NCBI RefSeq assembly: GCF_002846555.1
Contig: NZ_PJMS01000001.1
Coordinates: 4,262,501-4,326,500 of the forward strand
Direction of reading: 5' to 3'
DNA: 64,000 bases
DNA from: Aquimarina sp. MAR_2010_214
Lineage (GTDB): Bacteria > Bacteroidota > Bacteroidia > Flavobacteriales > Flavobacteriaceae
Shown: positions 54,801 through 63,497 of the stretch, piece by piece
How positions within the stretch are numbered: position 1 is the stretch's first letter
Layout: the number at the start of each line of letters is the position of its first letter
Notes under the pieces: model-generated
What the model was told of the DNA's origin: nothing
What the model saw: only the letters and a program-made list of their open reading frames with translations
Databases searched by the model: none
Made by a program: the position numbers and the translations under genes

Positions 54801-55545
54801 TCTTTTTTGAAGGAAAAATATGTTTATCAAAACTATATTTCCCTCCGTGAATACCATTAGTAAACATAGGGTGATGCATCGCAATAAGAATCGTTTTCTT
54901 ACTATGCTTTTTTAATTCTCCCTCTACTTCAAGAAAGAATTTTTCACGAGTTTTAATTTCACAATTATCATTAATAGTAGGGTTCTTATCCCAATTAGCT
55001 AAATACCATTGCGTATCTAAAATCAACAGGTGTATCTTATCACTAATTTCTACACTCTCGATAGGGCAACCTTTTGCAGGTAAAAAGGCTTTTTTATTAT
55101 TCGTTTTTTTGACCACATATCGTTCTTGTCTTCGTAAACCTTCTACCCCATTAGTATACCAATCATGGTTTCCCGGAATAAAAACAACATCTCCTCCAAA
55201 ACCTTTAACTGCCTCAATTTGAGCATCAATTCTATGTTCTCCCAGAGCTCTTTCTGGAGATCCTTTTTTAGGCATTCCTTTTTGGTAAATATTATCTCCT
55301 AAAAAAATAAGGTAATCGTCTTTTGTTTTTGCAGTATCTAATACTTTTTTAAGGATTGAAAGTCCCTCTGTACTTTCATTCATTTTTGCATTTCCCGCAT
55401 CTCCTACCAGATAAAATGTCTTTTCTACAATATTGTCAGGTAATGTTTGAGCAAAACTTTCGACTTTATATTGAGGAGTGTATGTTGCGCATGAACTGAG
55501 TAATAAAGCAACACAAATAATTAGAATCTTATTATATTTATTCAT
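51838..55545 (-). CDS. Metallophosphoesterase fused to outer-membrane beta-barrel
   Basis: The 1,235-aa lipoprotein (LLLSSCATYTP, Cys19) begins with a calcineurin-like phosphoesterase domain: LVGDAGNA, FLGDNIYQKGMP, IPGNHDWYTNG, AMHHPMFTNG and SGHEHSLQYI. A middle region of about 500 residues (LGDWDRHSDQWRWARF) follows, then a BamA/TamA-type surface-antigen barrel ending FTFGFGMSL. This combined form is found in Bacteroidota. It is presumably outer-membrane anchored with a periplasmic or surface phosphatase; the substrate is unknown. Divergent from the HD gene. Confidence 0.85.
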   Translation of the reverse strand: MNKYNKILIICVALLLSSCATYTPQYKVESFAQTLPDNIVEKTFYLVGDAGNAKMNESTEGLSILKKVLDTAKTKDDYLIFLGDNIYQKGMPKKGSPERALGEHRIDAQIEAVKGFGGDVVFIPGNHDWYTNGVEGLRRQERYVVKKTNNKKAFLPAKGCPIESVEISDKIHLLILDTQWYLANWDKNPTINDNCEIKTREKFFLEVEGELKKHSKKTILIAMHHPMFTNGIHGGKYSFDKHIFPSKKKIPLPILGSLAVQIRSQGGISTQDLSNVHYNKLMRRLSTMTRDLDRVVFVSGHEHSLQYIDNDGLKQIVSGSGSKVSSISLGKDGLFAYPGQGFAILDIYKDGSSNVRFFGNDNGHPKLVYQTKVHQKEKEFDFSAVKNSFESEVSASIYTKGEVKKSKLYQSMWGDHYRYVYGTDIKVPVATLDTLMGGFTVDRQGGGQVTRSLRLIDKEGKRYSLRAMRKSVTQFLQKGVFKYTHLEDRFNDTFTEDILSDFYTSSYPYAFLAVGTMADAIGVYHANPKLYYIPKHPALGKYNESFGDEIYFLEERPGKEYENEVTFGKPEDIESTDDLLSRLRKDEKYQMDEEHYIRTRLFDMILGDWDRHSDQWRWARFDTKKGKEYRPIPRDRDQVFSNYDGILLDVIKFVVPLARKFQVYDGELKKVRWINQSGLPLDRTLTQNSGKDIWIEQAAYIKENLSDAAIEKAFTNLPNNLQDETIEQIKENLKHRRDNIEDIANRYYKYLSKHVIIKGTDKDDLFEIFREEGGKTTIEISRIKGDEKQKPYSSRNFTAKETKEIWIYGLDDDDRFVVKGKGSNLIKIRIIGGQNNDTYAIENGRKIKIYDHKSKPNTIEKKGGAKFILSNIYDYNVYDYNRYVGKTNTVTPFIGFNPDDGININVTDVYTVNGFKNNPYHSKHRIRAAYYFQTKGYDLSYSGEFVKALGNWNFLIDAVYTSENFAQNFFGFGNSTFNPDEELDLDYNRVKMGIWSFGLGVSKRNNYGSEFSIKTTFEGIEVQDTQDRFITSGLGFVTIDPVFFERKYFTNLDLMYKFESYDNDINPSRGMLFKLQTGVRTNVEETDRTYGYIYPRLGFYNSITRDRKLVLKTDVIAEINIGEGFEFYQGANLGGTKGLRGYREERFTGESALAFSGDLRYSFNTFKTGLLPLQLGVFGGYDIGRVWLDSEDSDRWHDSVGGGVWLNAMDAIGGQLGLFSSDEGLRFTFGFGMSL

Positions 55546-55601
55546 TGTTTGAAGTACAATCTCTTTTTTTTAATTATTTTGGTTATCGAAAAATTAAAAG
55601 T

Positions 55602-56783
55602 ATGTCCTCTCTACTAGAAAAAACAGATCATTTCGTTTCAGAACTCTTTGAAAAAGAGCTCCCTAACTCTTGCATCTACCATAATTACGATCACACCAAA
55701 AGAGTATTTAAAAGTACAAAAGAAATTATTGATAACACTAATTTATCTGATGAAGATAAAGAGGTTTTACTACTTACCGCATTACTACATGACACGGGGT
55801 ACTCTAAAAGCTCTAAAGACCATGAAGAATATAGTGTAGAAATAGCTAAAGATTTTTTGAGTCAACAAAATGTTTCTCAAGAGATTATAAACAAAGTTTC
55901 GGAACAGATTATGGCAACCAAAATGGAGCATACTCCCACTAATCTTATGGAAAAAATTATAAGAGATGCAGATGCTTCTCATTTTGCAAAAGACTATTAT
56001 GGAGAAACAAGTGAGCTATTAAGATGTGAGTTTAAACTTAATGCTGTTAAAGATTTAACTCCCTCTGATTGGCTTAAAGCAAATATTGATTTGTTTCAAA
56101 ATAAACATCAGTACTATACCGAATATGCGATTTCTCATTGGAAACCTAAAAAAGAAGAGAATCTTACCAAAATGCTTGAAGAACGATCTAAATTGAAAAA
56201 GGAAAAAAAACAGGAAAAAGAAAAAATAAAAAAATTATTGAGAGAAGAAAATCCCGAAAAAGGAGTACAAACTTTATTTAGAGTTACCTTAAGAAATCAC
56301 ATGAAACTAAGCGATATTGCTGACACAAAAGCCAATATTCTACTTTCTGTAAACGCTATTATTATATCTCTAGCACTATCAAATCTTATACCTAAGCTAG
56401 ATAACCCTTCTAATCAATATCTGATATATCCAACTTTGATATTTATCATATTTTGTATTGCTTCTATAATATTATCTGTATTAGCAACACGTCCTAATGT
56501 AACAAGTGGAGAGTTTACCCGTAAAGAAATAGAAGAAAAGAAAGTAAATTTATTATTCTTTGGAAATTTTCATAAAATGCCATTAGATGAATATAAATCA
56601 GCAATGACAGATCTGATGAATGATAAAGAATATATCTATGATACTATGATAAAAGATCTTTACTTTTTAGGTAAGGTATTACACAAAAAGTATAAAATCT
56701 TAAGGGTTACATATACCGTATTTATGATTGGGATTATAACCTCTGTTATTTCATTTATTATTGCATTTAATTCACTGCAATAG
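55602..56783 (+). CDS. HD-domain phosphohydrolase fused to PycTM (DUF5706) membrane domain
   Basis: The 393-aa protein starts at ATG 55602; an earlier in-frame ATG at 55545 overlaps the neighbour's start and adds an unlikely leader. The HD domain (about 1-170) has HNYDHTKRV and LLHDTGYSK. A very basic coiled segment follows. The C-terminal PycTM/DUF5706 domain (about 210-390; MKLSDIADTKANILLSVNAI) has three membrane helices. PycTM is a membrane-disrupting effector in Pycsar defence, but no cyclase gene is nearby. A cyclic-nucleotide-linked role is only a possibility. Converges with the GAF gene. Confidence 0.85.
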   Translation: MSSLLEKTDHFVSELFEKELPNSCIYHNYDHTKRVFKSTKEIIDNTNLSDEDKEVLLLTALLHDTGYSKSSKDHEEYSVEIAKDFLSQQNVSQEIINKVSEQIMATKMEHTPTNLMEKIIRDADASHFAKDYYGETSELLRCEFKLNAVKDLTPSDWLKANIDLFQNKHQYYTEYAISHWKPKKEENLTKMLEERSKLKKEKKQEKEKIKKLLREENPEKGVQTLFRVTLRNHMKLSDIADTKANILLSVNAIIISLALSNLIPKLDNPSNQYLIYPTLIFIIFCIASIILSVLATRPNVTSGEFTRKEIEEKKVNLLFFGNFHKMPLDEYKSAMTDLMNDKEYIYDTMIKDLYFLGKVLHKKYKILRVTYTVFMIGIITSVISFIIAFNSLQ

Positions 56784-56798
56784 TTTTTATAAATTGTT

Positions 56799-59162
56799 CT
56801 AATTAATTTCTTTCATCAAATCTTCATAGGTATAGTATTCTTTATCCTGCTCATTCTTGTGATAAAGAATATTAGCTCGCAATGCTTTTAAACCAGTAAC
56901 TCCTTGTAAGTCATCTAATTCTACAATCTCAATTTCTTCTTCGAGATAATTCTTAGATTGCAAGAAATTGATGTATTTGATATATTCTCTCTCGTCAGAA
57001 CGTTGCGAATATATAACTACCAACTTACCTTTTTCTGTTACTCGCTGATCTGTACCTTTTATTTTTGATTTATCAACACGCTTTTTCACAACTTCATATC
57101 TTGCATTATACGTACCATCAACATCAAATCTTTTTTCATCCATTCTAAACCTAACGGATAAAGATGAATTAAATACTAAAACCATAGAAGCAACATCCAA
57201 TGCCATTGGCAAATCTTTTTTCATTTGATAATATGCATTTTCCATTTCACACATCATCTGTAATTGCCATAATCTAAGGTTATACAAATACACCTTATTG
57301 AAGCTTTCTTGTTTTGTAATCGATTCTCCGATATACATGTTATGTTCTACTCCATCAGACTTGAATCGTTCGAAGTAATGTGGATACATCCCTTGTGCTT
57401 CATCCTGCTTTTGATCTAATAAAGATGCCATCTTTTTATTGATAAGCATAACAGATTCATCGTATGCTTTACGATGTTTATAAACTGTTTTTATAACTTC
57501 ATCCAACATGTTATCATATTGATCAATTAGCATATCGAGTTCAATACTCTTTTGTTTAAGATGTTTAAACAATGGTGTGATTTCTTTTTTTATAAAGTTT
57601 AAAATATTCTGCTCACTATCTACTTGTAGCTGTTCTATTATAGAATCAATATATCGATTTGTTCTATATCTTAATTGCTCATAAATAGGTAATGGATCCG
57701 ATTCTATTACTTTATTAATTACTTTAGAAATTCCTTTAAGCTGCAACACCAAGTCTTTTTGTATTGCTTGGTTACGAGCATCAGAAGAGCCTTTTATATC
57801 AATTTGCCCATATAATGGGTATACATTTTCAAAAACGACTTCTCTAAATGAAACAGGGTTCTCATCTACTATGGCACACATGAACCGTTTTGCTTCTTGT
57901 TTAAATTTCCAATGTACACTAGGATGAATTGAGGTACATTCTTGTTGGATAATCAACTCTAGTTCATTCTCTGTTTTGGATTTAGAACGTAGGACAGAAT
58001 CTACCAAATATGGCATAACATCCTGTAATTTATTAGCATTAATACTATTCAATTCATGAACATTAGGCGATACTATTTCTAAAATCCCTAATAATTTATT
58101 ACCACTTTTTATAGGGGCAAGTATTGCACTATTAATACCTTGAGCTACCAGGTTCTTATACATGATTTGATCCTTAGCTAACTTTTGATATTTTTTCACA
58201 TCAGAAATAGCAAAATACGTAGACTCTTCAAAAAGATAATGATATGTTCCATCGCATAGCGCCGACTCACAGCAGTCAGAATATTTATCAGACAAAATAT
58301 AACTATCTATATCCTTAAAAGGTACTCTTTCTAATATTTCTTCTTCTGGATTGTAACTAGAAAAACCGACTTTAATTTCATATAAGTTAAATATCGCTCT
58401 AAAAATTTGTTGAAAACTACCAACAAAATCGCCTTTGGTTTTATCATATTTAATAAGGCTAGTTTTAAAATCAGACAATGAAACGTCTGTTGTAACATCA
58501 AACATATTAGCAATAACAACTCCCTTAAAAATCCAACTATGTGGTGGAAATTTTTCTTTCCAAATATCTACATTATCAAAGTTGTCTAATAGTTCTGCTA
58601 CATCTTCATCGGTAATATCTTTGGCCTTATCTGTTTTTATAATATCTATAAAGTCTCCGTTATACATGATTCTATAATTCCTCATTATTCCCATAGCATC
58701 AGGAATATCATAAAAGAATGGTCTTCTAAAATCAATATTATATCCATAATAAATACTCAAAACCATACTACACCCCATGATATAATAATGCTTCTCATCA
58801 AAGTTTTTAATTTGAGGCTCGAAATCCATACCAGCTGCTGCTATTATATTCTGATAGCGTTTAGATGATTTTAAGACTGTATTATGAAAAGGAATTGTAG
58901 CAATTTTTATTTCATTTTGCTGTAGAATCTGTGCAAAAGAATCTTCTAATATTAAATCAATCTGTGGTAATAATTCACGTATTCGTTTTTCTTCTTTTAT
59001 TCCATCTTCTAATTCAGGATATTCTTCTGCAATTTTTAAAACCCGAGAAGCTCTATCCTTAACAAATTCATTACCATTTTTGAATAATTCTCTGTAATGT
59101 TCAAAAAACTTTGAAAAGTTAATCGATATGTCTAATGGAAAATCTTGCTCTAAACCCCTCAT
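56799..59162 (-). CDS. GAF domain-containing protein
   Basis: The 787-aa soluble protein starts at ATG 59162 (MRGLEQDFPLDISINF); longer frames add a poor leader. A GAF-like domain lies in the middle (about 300-400; NSAILAPIKSGNKLLGILEI), with helical regions before and after and a C-terminal segment KGKLVVIYSQRSDEREYIKY. Members are found in many Bacteroidota with unknown output. It is convergent with the HD-PycTM gene (15-bp gap), so co-regulation is not implied. Confidence 0.75.
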   Translation of the reverse strand: MRGLEQDFPLDISINFSKFFEHYRELFKNGNEFVKDRASRVLKIAEEYPELEDGIKEEKRIRELLPQIDLILEDSFAQILQQNEIKIATIPFHNTVLKSSKRYQNIIAAAGMDFEPQIKNFDEKHYYIMGCSMVLSIYYGYNIDFRRPFFYDIPDAMGIMRNYRIMYNGDFIDIIKTDKAKDITDEDVAELLDNFDNVDIWKEKFPPHSWIFKGVVIANMFDVTTDVSLSDFKTSLIKYDKTKGDFVGSFQQIFRAIFNLYEIKVGFSSYNPEEEILERVPFKDIDSYILSDKYSDCCESALCDGTYHYLFEESTYFAISDVKKYQKLAKDQIMYKNLVAQGINSAILAPIKSGNKLLGILEIVSPNVHELNSINANKLQDVMPYLVDSVLRSKSKTENELELIIQQECTSIHPSVHWKFKQEAKRFMCAIVDENPVSFREVVFENVYPLYGQIDIKGSSDARNQAIQKDLVLQLKGISKVINKVIESDPLPIYEQLRYRTNRYIDSIIEQLQVDSEQNILNFIKKEITPLFKHLKQKSIELDMLIDQYDNMLDEVIKTVYKHRKAYDESVMLINKKMASLLDQKQDEAQGMYPHYFERFKSDGVEHNMYIGESITKQESFNKVYLYNLRLWQLQMMCEMENAYYQMKKDLPMALDVASMVLVFNSSLSVRFRMDEKRFDVDGTYNARYEVVKKRVDKSKIKGTDQRVTEKGKLVVIYSQRSDEREYIKYINFLQSKNYLEEEIEIVELDDLQGVTGLKALRANILYHKNEQDKEYYTYEDLMKEIN

Positions 59163-59535
59163 GTCTGCTCTTTTCTTGTAGTTTACAAAAATAATACAAA
59201 CCAAATTGTATAACTAGATATTAACAATTAATTAAACTCAAAATGTTAAATAAATAAGTCTACTTGGTTACTATATCTGACGAATACATCTACACCAATT
59301 TGGACAACAAATCAAAAAAATTGATTTTTGTATATCCTACATCATAAATTTTAAGTGTTATCTATATAAGATTAGACTAAAATTCATGCATTTTGTTACA
59401 TAAAAGATACATATTTTCTTTTAATTCTATACTAATAATAAAATCCTCTTTAACAATTCTTTTTATCTACAACGTTAATTTTTGGAGTATATACTTTGGA
59501 TTCTTTATTTTTACAATCAAATAATCCAAATTACT

Positions 59536-60669
59536 ATGAAAAGAATTGCTTTGTTTGCTACTATTCTCCTACTTGTAGCTTGTCAAAAAGATCAAAAAGG
59601 GTATACTATTACTGCTGATACCGCTGGTTTTGAAGATGGAACTGTTGTTTATATTAATGCAATTAGTCAATCCAACAGGCCGATTATTATTGATTCTGTA
59701 AGCATACAACAAGATAAATTTCAAATTACTTTACCTCCTCCAGAGAATAATGACTTTAATTATTTGACTTTTAAAGATATTAGAGGAAATGTATTGTTTA
59801 TGGCAGAGAACACTCCTATTGAAATGACTATTCATAAGGATAGTTTACGCTCATCTGTGATTAAAGGAGGTTCTGAAAATGAATTATTCTTTTCCTATAT
59901 CAATACAATTAAAAGATATAGTGAAGAGAAATTAAACCTAAATAACCAATATCAAATTGCTTCAAAATTAGGAGAAACAGATAAAGTTGTTAAAATAGCT
60001 CTTGAAAGAAAGGAATTGATTGAAAAAGAAAAACAGTTTAGAAAAGGCATTACAGATAACGCCAATTCTTTGGTATCTATTATTGCTATTACAGAACTTT
60101 TAAACCTTAAGATGTTAACTGCTCAAGAAGCTAAACTGAAATTTGATCAAATTGACGATACGCTAAAACCTAGTAGATTGGGTAAAAACCTAAATATGCT
60201 TATCAATAATGCAGTATCTGCTTCAATGCAAAAGAAAATAGATGTTGGTGTCACTGCTGAAGATTTTTCTGCTCCAACTCCAGAAGGTAAGATGCTCTCT
60301 CTTAAAGAATCTATGGGTAAGATTACCATTATCGATTTTTGGGCTTCCTGGTGCAAACCTTGTAGAATGGAAAATCCAAATGTTGTAAAAGTATATAACA
60401 AATACCACGATAAAGGACTCAATATTATTGGAGTATCTTTAGATAAAAAACAAGAATCCTGGGCCAAAGCGATTGCAGATGACAATCTGGAATGGAACCA
60501 TGTTTCTAATTTACAATTCTGGCAGGAACCTATTGCCAGAGCCTATGGTGTAAGATCTATACCTGCCACTTTTATCATTGATGAGAAAGGAAATGTAATT
60601 GCCAAAAACCTTAGAGGGCCTGCGTTAGAAAAGAAAATCTCAGAATTATTAGAGCAAAAGTCTCTTTAA
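59536..60669 (+). CDS. TlpA-like thiol-disulfide lipoprotein with DUF4369
   Basis: The 377-aa lipoprotein starts at ATG 59536 (MKRIALFATILLLVAC, Cys16). The N-terminal DUF4369 domain (about 20-230) is followed by a thioredoxin/AhpC-TSA domain with active site WASWCKPC (CxxC) and cis-Pro region SIPATFIID. It is presumably a periplasmic reductase for cytochrome maturation or protein thiols. The 331-bp gap before it (59205-59535) shows no other gene. Confidence 0.9.
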   Translation: MKRIALFATILLLVACQKDQKGYTITADTAGFEDGTVVYINAISQSNRPIIIDSVSIQQDKFQITLPPPENNDFNYLTFKDIRGNVLFMAENTPIEMTIHKDSLRSSVIKGGSENELFFSYINTIKRYSEEKLNLNNQYQIASKLGETDKVVKIALERKELIEKEKQFRKGITDNANSLVSIIAITELLNLKMLTAQEAKLKFDQIDDTLKPSRLGKNLNMLINNAVSASMQKKIDVGVTAEDFSAPTPEGKMLSLKESMGKITIIDFWASWCKPCRMENPNVVKVYNKYHDKGLNIIGVSLDKKQESWAKAIADDNLEWNHVSNLQFWQEPIARAYGVRSIPATFIIDEKGNVIAKNLRGPALEKKISELLEQKSL

Positions 60670-60690
60670 TTCAAAATATAGAATATGTAT

Positions 60691-60718
60691 AAAAACGACC
60701 TCTTTAGGTCGTTTTTTT
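60691..60718. terminator. Bidirectional terminator
   Basis: AAAACGACC-tcttta-GGTCGTTTT is followed by a T-run. It lies between the convergent TlpA-like and rhomboid genes and has an A-run on the opposite side. Confidence 0.92.
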
Positions 60719-60719
60719 G

Positions 60720-61370
60720 TTATAGTTTCCCTAACCTTTGTAAGATAAAAAGAATAACAATTGGAACCGCTAATAAACCTATCATAAATAAGTTTTCCTG
60801 AAATAACCAAGGAGCCAAAATTAAAGTTATTACATACCCTCCAACAGCTCCTCCAAAATGAGCATCATGACCTATATTACCTATTTTGTTTTTCATTCCG
60901 AAAATAGAATATAGTAAATACCCAATACCAAAGATGTACGCAGGAATTGGAATTGGAATAAACATCAAATACAAGCTCATATCCGGTCTAAATAAAATAC
61001 CTGCATATATAACTCCAGAAACCGCACCACTCGCTCCTACCGCACTATAATGATATTCATCCTTATGAAAAAACAAGGAAAATAAATTCCCCATTAAAAG
61101 ACTACCAAAATATACTATTAAAAACTTGACGTTACCAAAGAAACTAACAACGACAGGTGCAAAAAAATAAAGCGTAAACATATTAAAGAACAAATGCATC
61201 ATATCTGCATGTAAAAACCCCGAAGTTAGCATTCTCAAATGCTCTCCTCTTCTTATCCCCCCAATATTAAATTTATATTTCTCAAAAAACGAAAAGTCAT
61301 TAAATCCTTTTAATGACATTAATATATTAGCCCCAATAATTATAATTATGACAATATCAAGTGTCCCCAT
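60720..61370 (-). CDS. Rhomboid family intramembrane serine protease
   Basis: The 216-aa six-TM protease has nucleophile Ser in VGASGAVSGVIYAG (GxSG) and His in AHFGGAVGGYV; HLFFNMFTLYFFAP is the conserved HxxxN region. Start chosen at ATG 61370 (MGTLDIVIII), leaving out a 13-residue extension. It cleaves membrane proteins in the bilayer; substrates unknown. Confidence 0.92.
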   Translation of the reverse strand: MGTLDIVIIIIIGANILMSLKGFNDFSFFEKYKFNIGGIRRGEHLRMLTSGFLHADMMHLFFNMFTLYFFAPVVVSFFGNVKFLIVYFGSLLMGNLFSLFFHKDEYHYSAVGASGAVSGVIYAGILFRPDMSLYLMFIPIPIPAYIFGIGYLLYSIFGMKNKIGNIGHDAHFGGAVGGYVITLILAPWLFQENLFMIGLLAVPIVILFILQRLGKL

Positions 61371-61479
61371 ACAATTGTAATTTTGTCCAAATATACTATA
61401 TATTTTCACCTCAAAAAACCCAGCTAAACTATCGCTTTCTTATTAGCAAAAGTTTATGATAAAAAAAATCGGAAAATTT

Positions 61480-61487
61480 TATATTTG
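61480..61487 (+). promoter_or_regulatory. -7 box before first acyltransferase gene
   Basis: TATATTTG matches the Bacteroidota -7 consensus exactly. Transcription would start near 61494, downstream of the in-frame ATG at 61456. That supports the ATG at 61510 as the true start. Confidence 0.6.
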
Positions 61488-61509
61488 TGTCCTTTATTTA
61501 ACTTCATCA

Positions 61510-62409
61510 ATGCAATTATTTGTATATCGTATAATCTATCCAATACTATGGATGATATCCAGGTTACCCTGGCGATTATTATACCTTTTATCTAGTGCTG
61601 TTTATATTTTGGTTTATCATATTATAGGCTATAGAAAAAAGGTTGTTACAAAAAACCTAACATTAGCTTTTCCTGAAAAATCTATTGATGATATTTATAA
61701 AATTCGTAAAAGGTTTTATAAACATATGTGTGATATGTTTCTCGAAATGGTCAAGAGTCTTTCTATTTCTAAAGAAGAAATGACTAAAAGATTTACAATA
61801 CTAGATTCACATACTTTCAAAGAAATACAAGCTCAAAATAAAAGTATTATTGTATTAATGGGACATTATGCAAGTTATGAGTGGGCAATTGCTGCTCAAT
61901 TTATAATGGATTTCCCTATAGTTGGGGTATACAAAAAAATTAAAAACAAACATTTTGATCAATTAGCACATCGTATAAGAGGTAGATTCGACACAAGACT
62001 TATAAGACATCGTAAGGTGATTAAAGAAATTACCCGAGATAAAATACATGGTAAATTATGTGCCTATGGTTTATTATCTGATCAATCTCCTAAATTAAAA
62101 AACGCACTATATTGGACTGATTTTATGAACATTAAAATTCCTGTCATTACAGGAGGCGAAGTATTGGCCAAAAGGCTAGATATGCCGGTAATGTATTTAA
62201 AAGTAGAGAAAGTAAAACGAGGGTATTATCAAGCTAAATTTATAAAGATTACCGATGATCCTAAAAAATGTAAGGACCATTTCATCACAAAAACCTATCT
62301 CTCCTTATTAGAAAATCAAATCAAAGAAAAACCTGAGTATTATTTATGGACTCATAGACGATGGAAACATCGTGATGCAAAAATCCCTAAAAGCGCAATA
62401 GTAGACTAA
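61510..62409 (+). CDS. LpxL/HtrB-like lysophospholipid acyltransferase, paralogue 1
   Basis: The 299-aa membrane-associated acyltransferase has an N-terminal hydrophobic anchor (MQLFVYRIIYPILWMISRLP) and the HX4(D/E) motif GHYASYEWA (His, Glu). GVYKKIKNKHFDQLAHRIRG, LLSDQSPK and YYLWTHRRWKH are also present. Length equals that of the next gene when the ATG at 61510 is used, and the promoter supports it. LpxL/M enzymes add secondary acyl chains to lipid A; in Bacteroidota some make ornithine or sulfono-type lipids instead. Substrate not predictable. Confidence 0.88.
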   Translation: MQLFVYRIIYPILWMISRLPWRLLYLLSSAVYILVYHIIGYRKKVVTKNLTLAFPEKSIDDIYKIRKRFYKHMCDMFLEMVKSLSISKEEMTKRFTILDSHTFKEIQAQNKSIIVLMGHYASYEWAIAAQFIMDFPIVGVYKKIKNKHFDQLAHRIRGRFDTRLIRHRKVIKEITRDKIHGKLCAYGLLSDQSPKLKNALYWTDFMNIKIPVITGGEVLAKRLDMPVMYLKVEKVKRGYYQAKFIKITDDPKKCKDHFITKTYLSLLENQIKEKPEYYLWTHRRWKHRDAKIPKSAIVD

Positions 62410-62526
62410 ATCACAATGATTATGTGTTTTATTACTATATAATTACTCCTTTTTTTAATGCTATCGTTTACTTTTGGTTTTTTAACAAAAATACCATTAT
62501 TTTCGTGAATCAAACCCTGCCCTTTT

Positions 62527-63426
62527 ATGCAATTAATTATCTATAAATTAGTTTACCCTTTTTTATGGTTTATTTCAAAATTACCATGGAAGCTTTTTTA
62601 TGCCTTTTCTACATGTATTTTTTTTCTGGTCTATTATGTTTTTAGGTATCGAAGAAAAACTGTAACTCAAAATCTGAAGTTGGTTTTCCCAAAAAAAACT
62701 TTTCAAGAAATAAAAAAAACACGAAAAGAGTTTTATCAACATATGTGTGATATGTTTCTCGAAATGATCAAATCGATATCCATTTCAAATGAAGAAATGA
62801 AAGAACGATTTAAGGTTACAAATATTGAAAAACTACACGAATTAGAGGAGAAAGGCGAAAATATAATGATACTCATGGCTCATTACGCAAGTTATGAATG
62901 GGCAAATGTAATTGATATACAAACAAATTTTCAAGCAGTTGGAGTTTATAAGAGGATAGGAAATAAGTACTTCGATAGATTGGTACATCGAATCAGAGCT
63001 AGATTTGGTTCGAGAGTAATTGGCACTAAAGATGCTATGAAAATAATTACAGAAGATCAATCTAAAGAGGGGTTGTACATGTATGGGTTAATTTCTGATC
63101 AATCCCCAAAGCTATATAAAGCAACTTTTTGGACTGATTTTATGGGAATTAAGGTACCTGCTTTTTTAGGCGCAGAAGTATTATCAAAGCGACTGGGACT
63201 AAATACATATTATCTACAAGTTGAAAAAATAAAAAGAGGATACTATGAAGCTACTTTTGTTACTCTAACAGAAGACTCAAAAAACTGCGAAGATTACTCA
63301 ATTATAAAAAATTATCTTAGATTACTAGAAAATCAGATTTATAATAAACCACAATATTATTTATGGTCTCATAAACGTTGGAAACACCGTAATGAAACTA
63401 TTCCTGAAGGTGCCACTGTAGATTAA
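62527..63426 (+). CDS. LpxL/HtrB-like acyltransferase, paralogue 2
   Basis: This 299-aa paralogue of the preceding gene is colinear over its full length: same anchor (MQLIIYKLVYPFLWFISKLP), AHYASYEWA, RIGNKYFDRLVHRIRARFGS and YYLWSHKRWKH. The tandem arrangement, with 117-bp spacers, indicates gene duplication. A TATTTTCG -7-like box near 62496 suggests it may have its own promoter. Confidence 0.88.
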   Translation: MQLIIYKLVYPFLWFISKLPWKLFYAFSTCIFFLVYYVFRYRRKTVTQNLKLVFPKKTFQEIKKTRKEFYQHMCDMFLEMIKSISISNEEMKERFKVTNIEKLHELEEKGENIMILMAHYASYEWANVIDIQTNFQAVGVYKRIGNKYFDRLVHRIRARFGSRVIGTKDAMKIITEDQSKEGLYMYGLISDQSPKLYKATFWTDFMGIKVPAFLGAEVLSKRLGLNTYYLQVEKIKRGYYEATFVTLTEDSKNCEDYSIIKNYLRLLENQIYNKPQYYLWSHKRWKHRNETIPEGATVD

Positions 63427-63497
63427 AAACACGTATTAATCTACAGATTATTAAATAAGCTTACCTTTATGCGTTTTTAACTACACTAAACTCACTT

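Noticed and set aside
55602..56783. Complete Pycsar defence operon
   Set aside because: Only the PycTM-type domain is present, fused to HD; no uridylate or cytidylate cyclase gene is adjacent.
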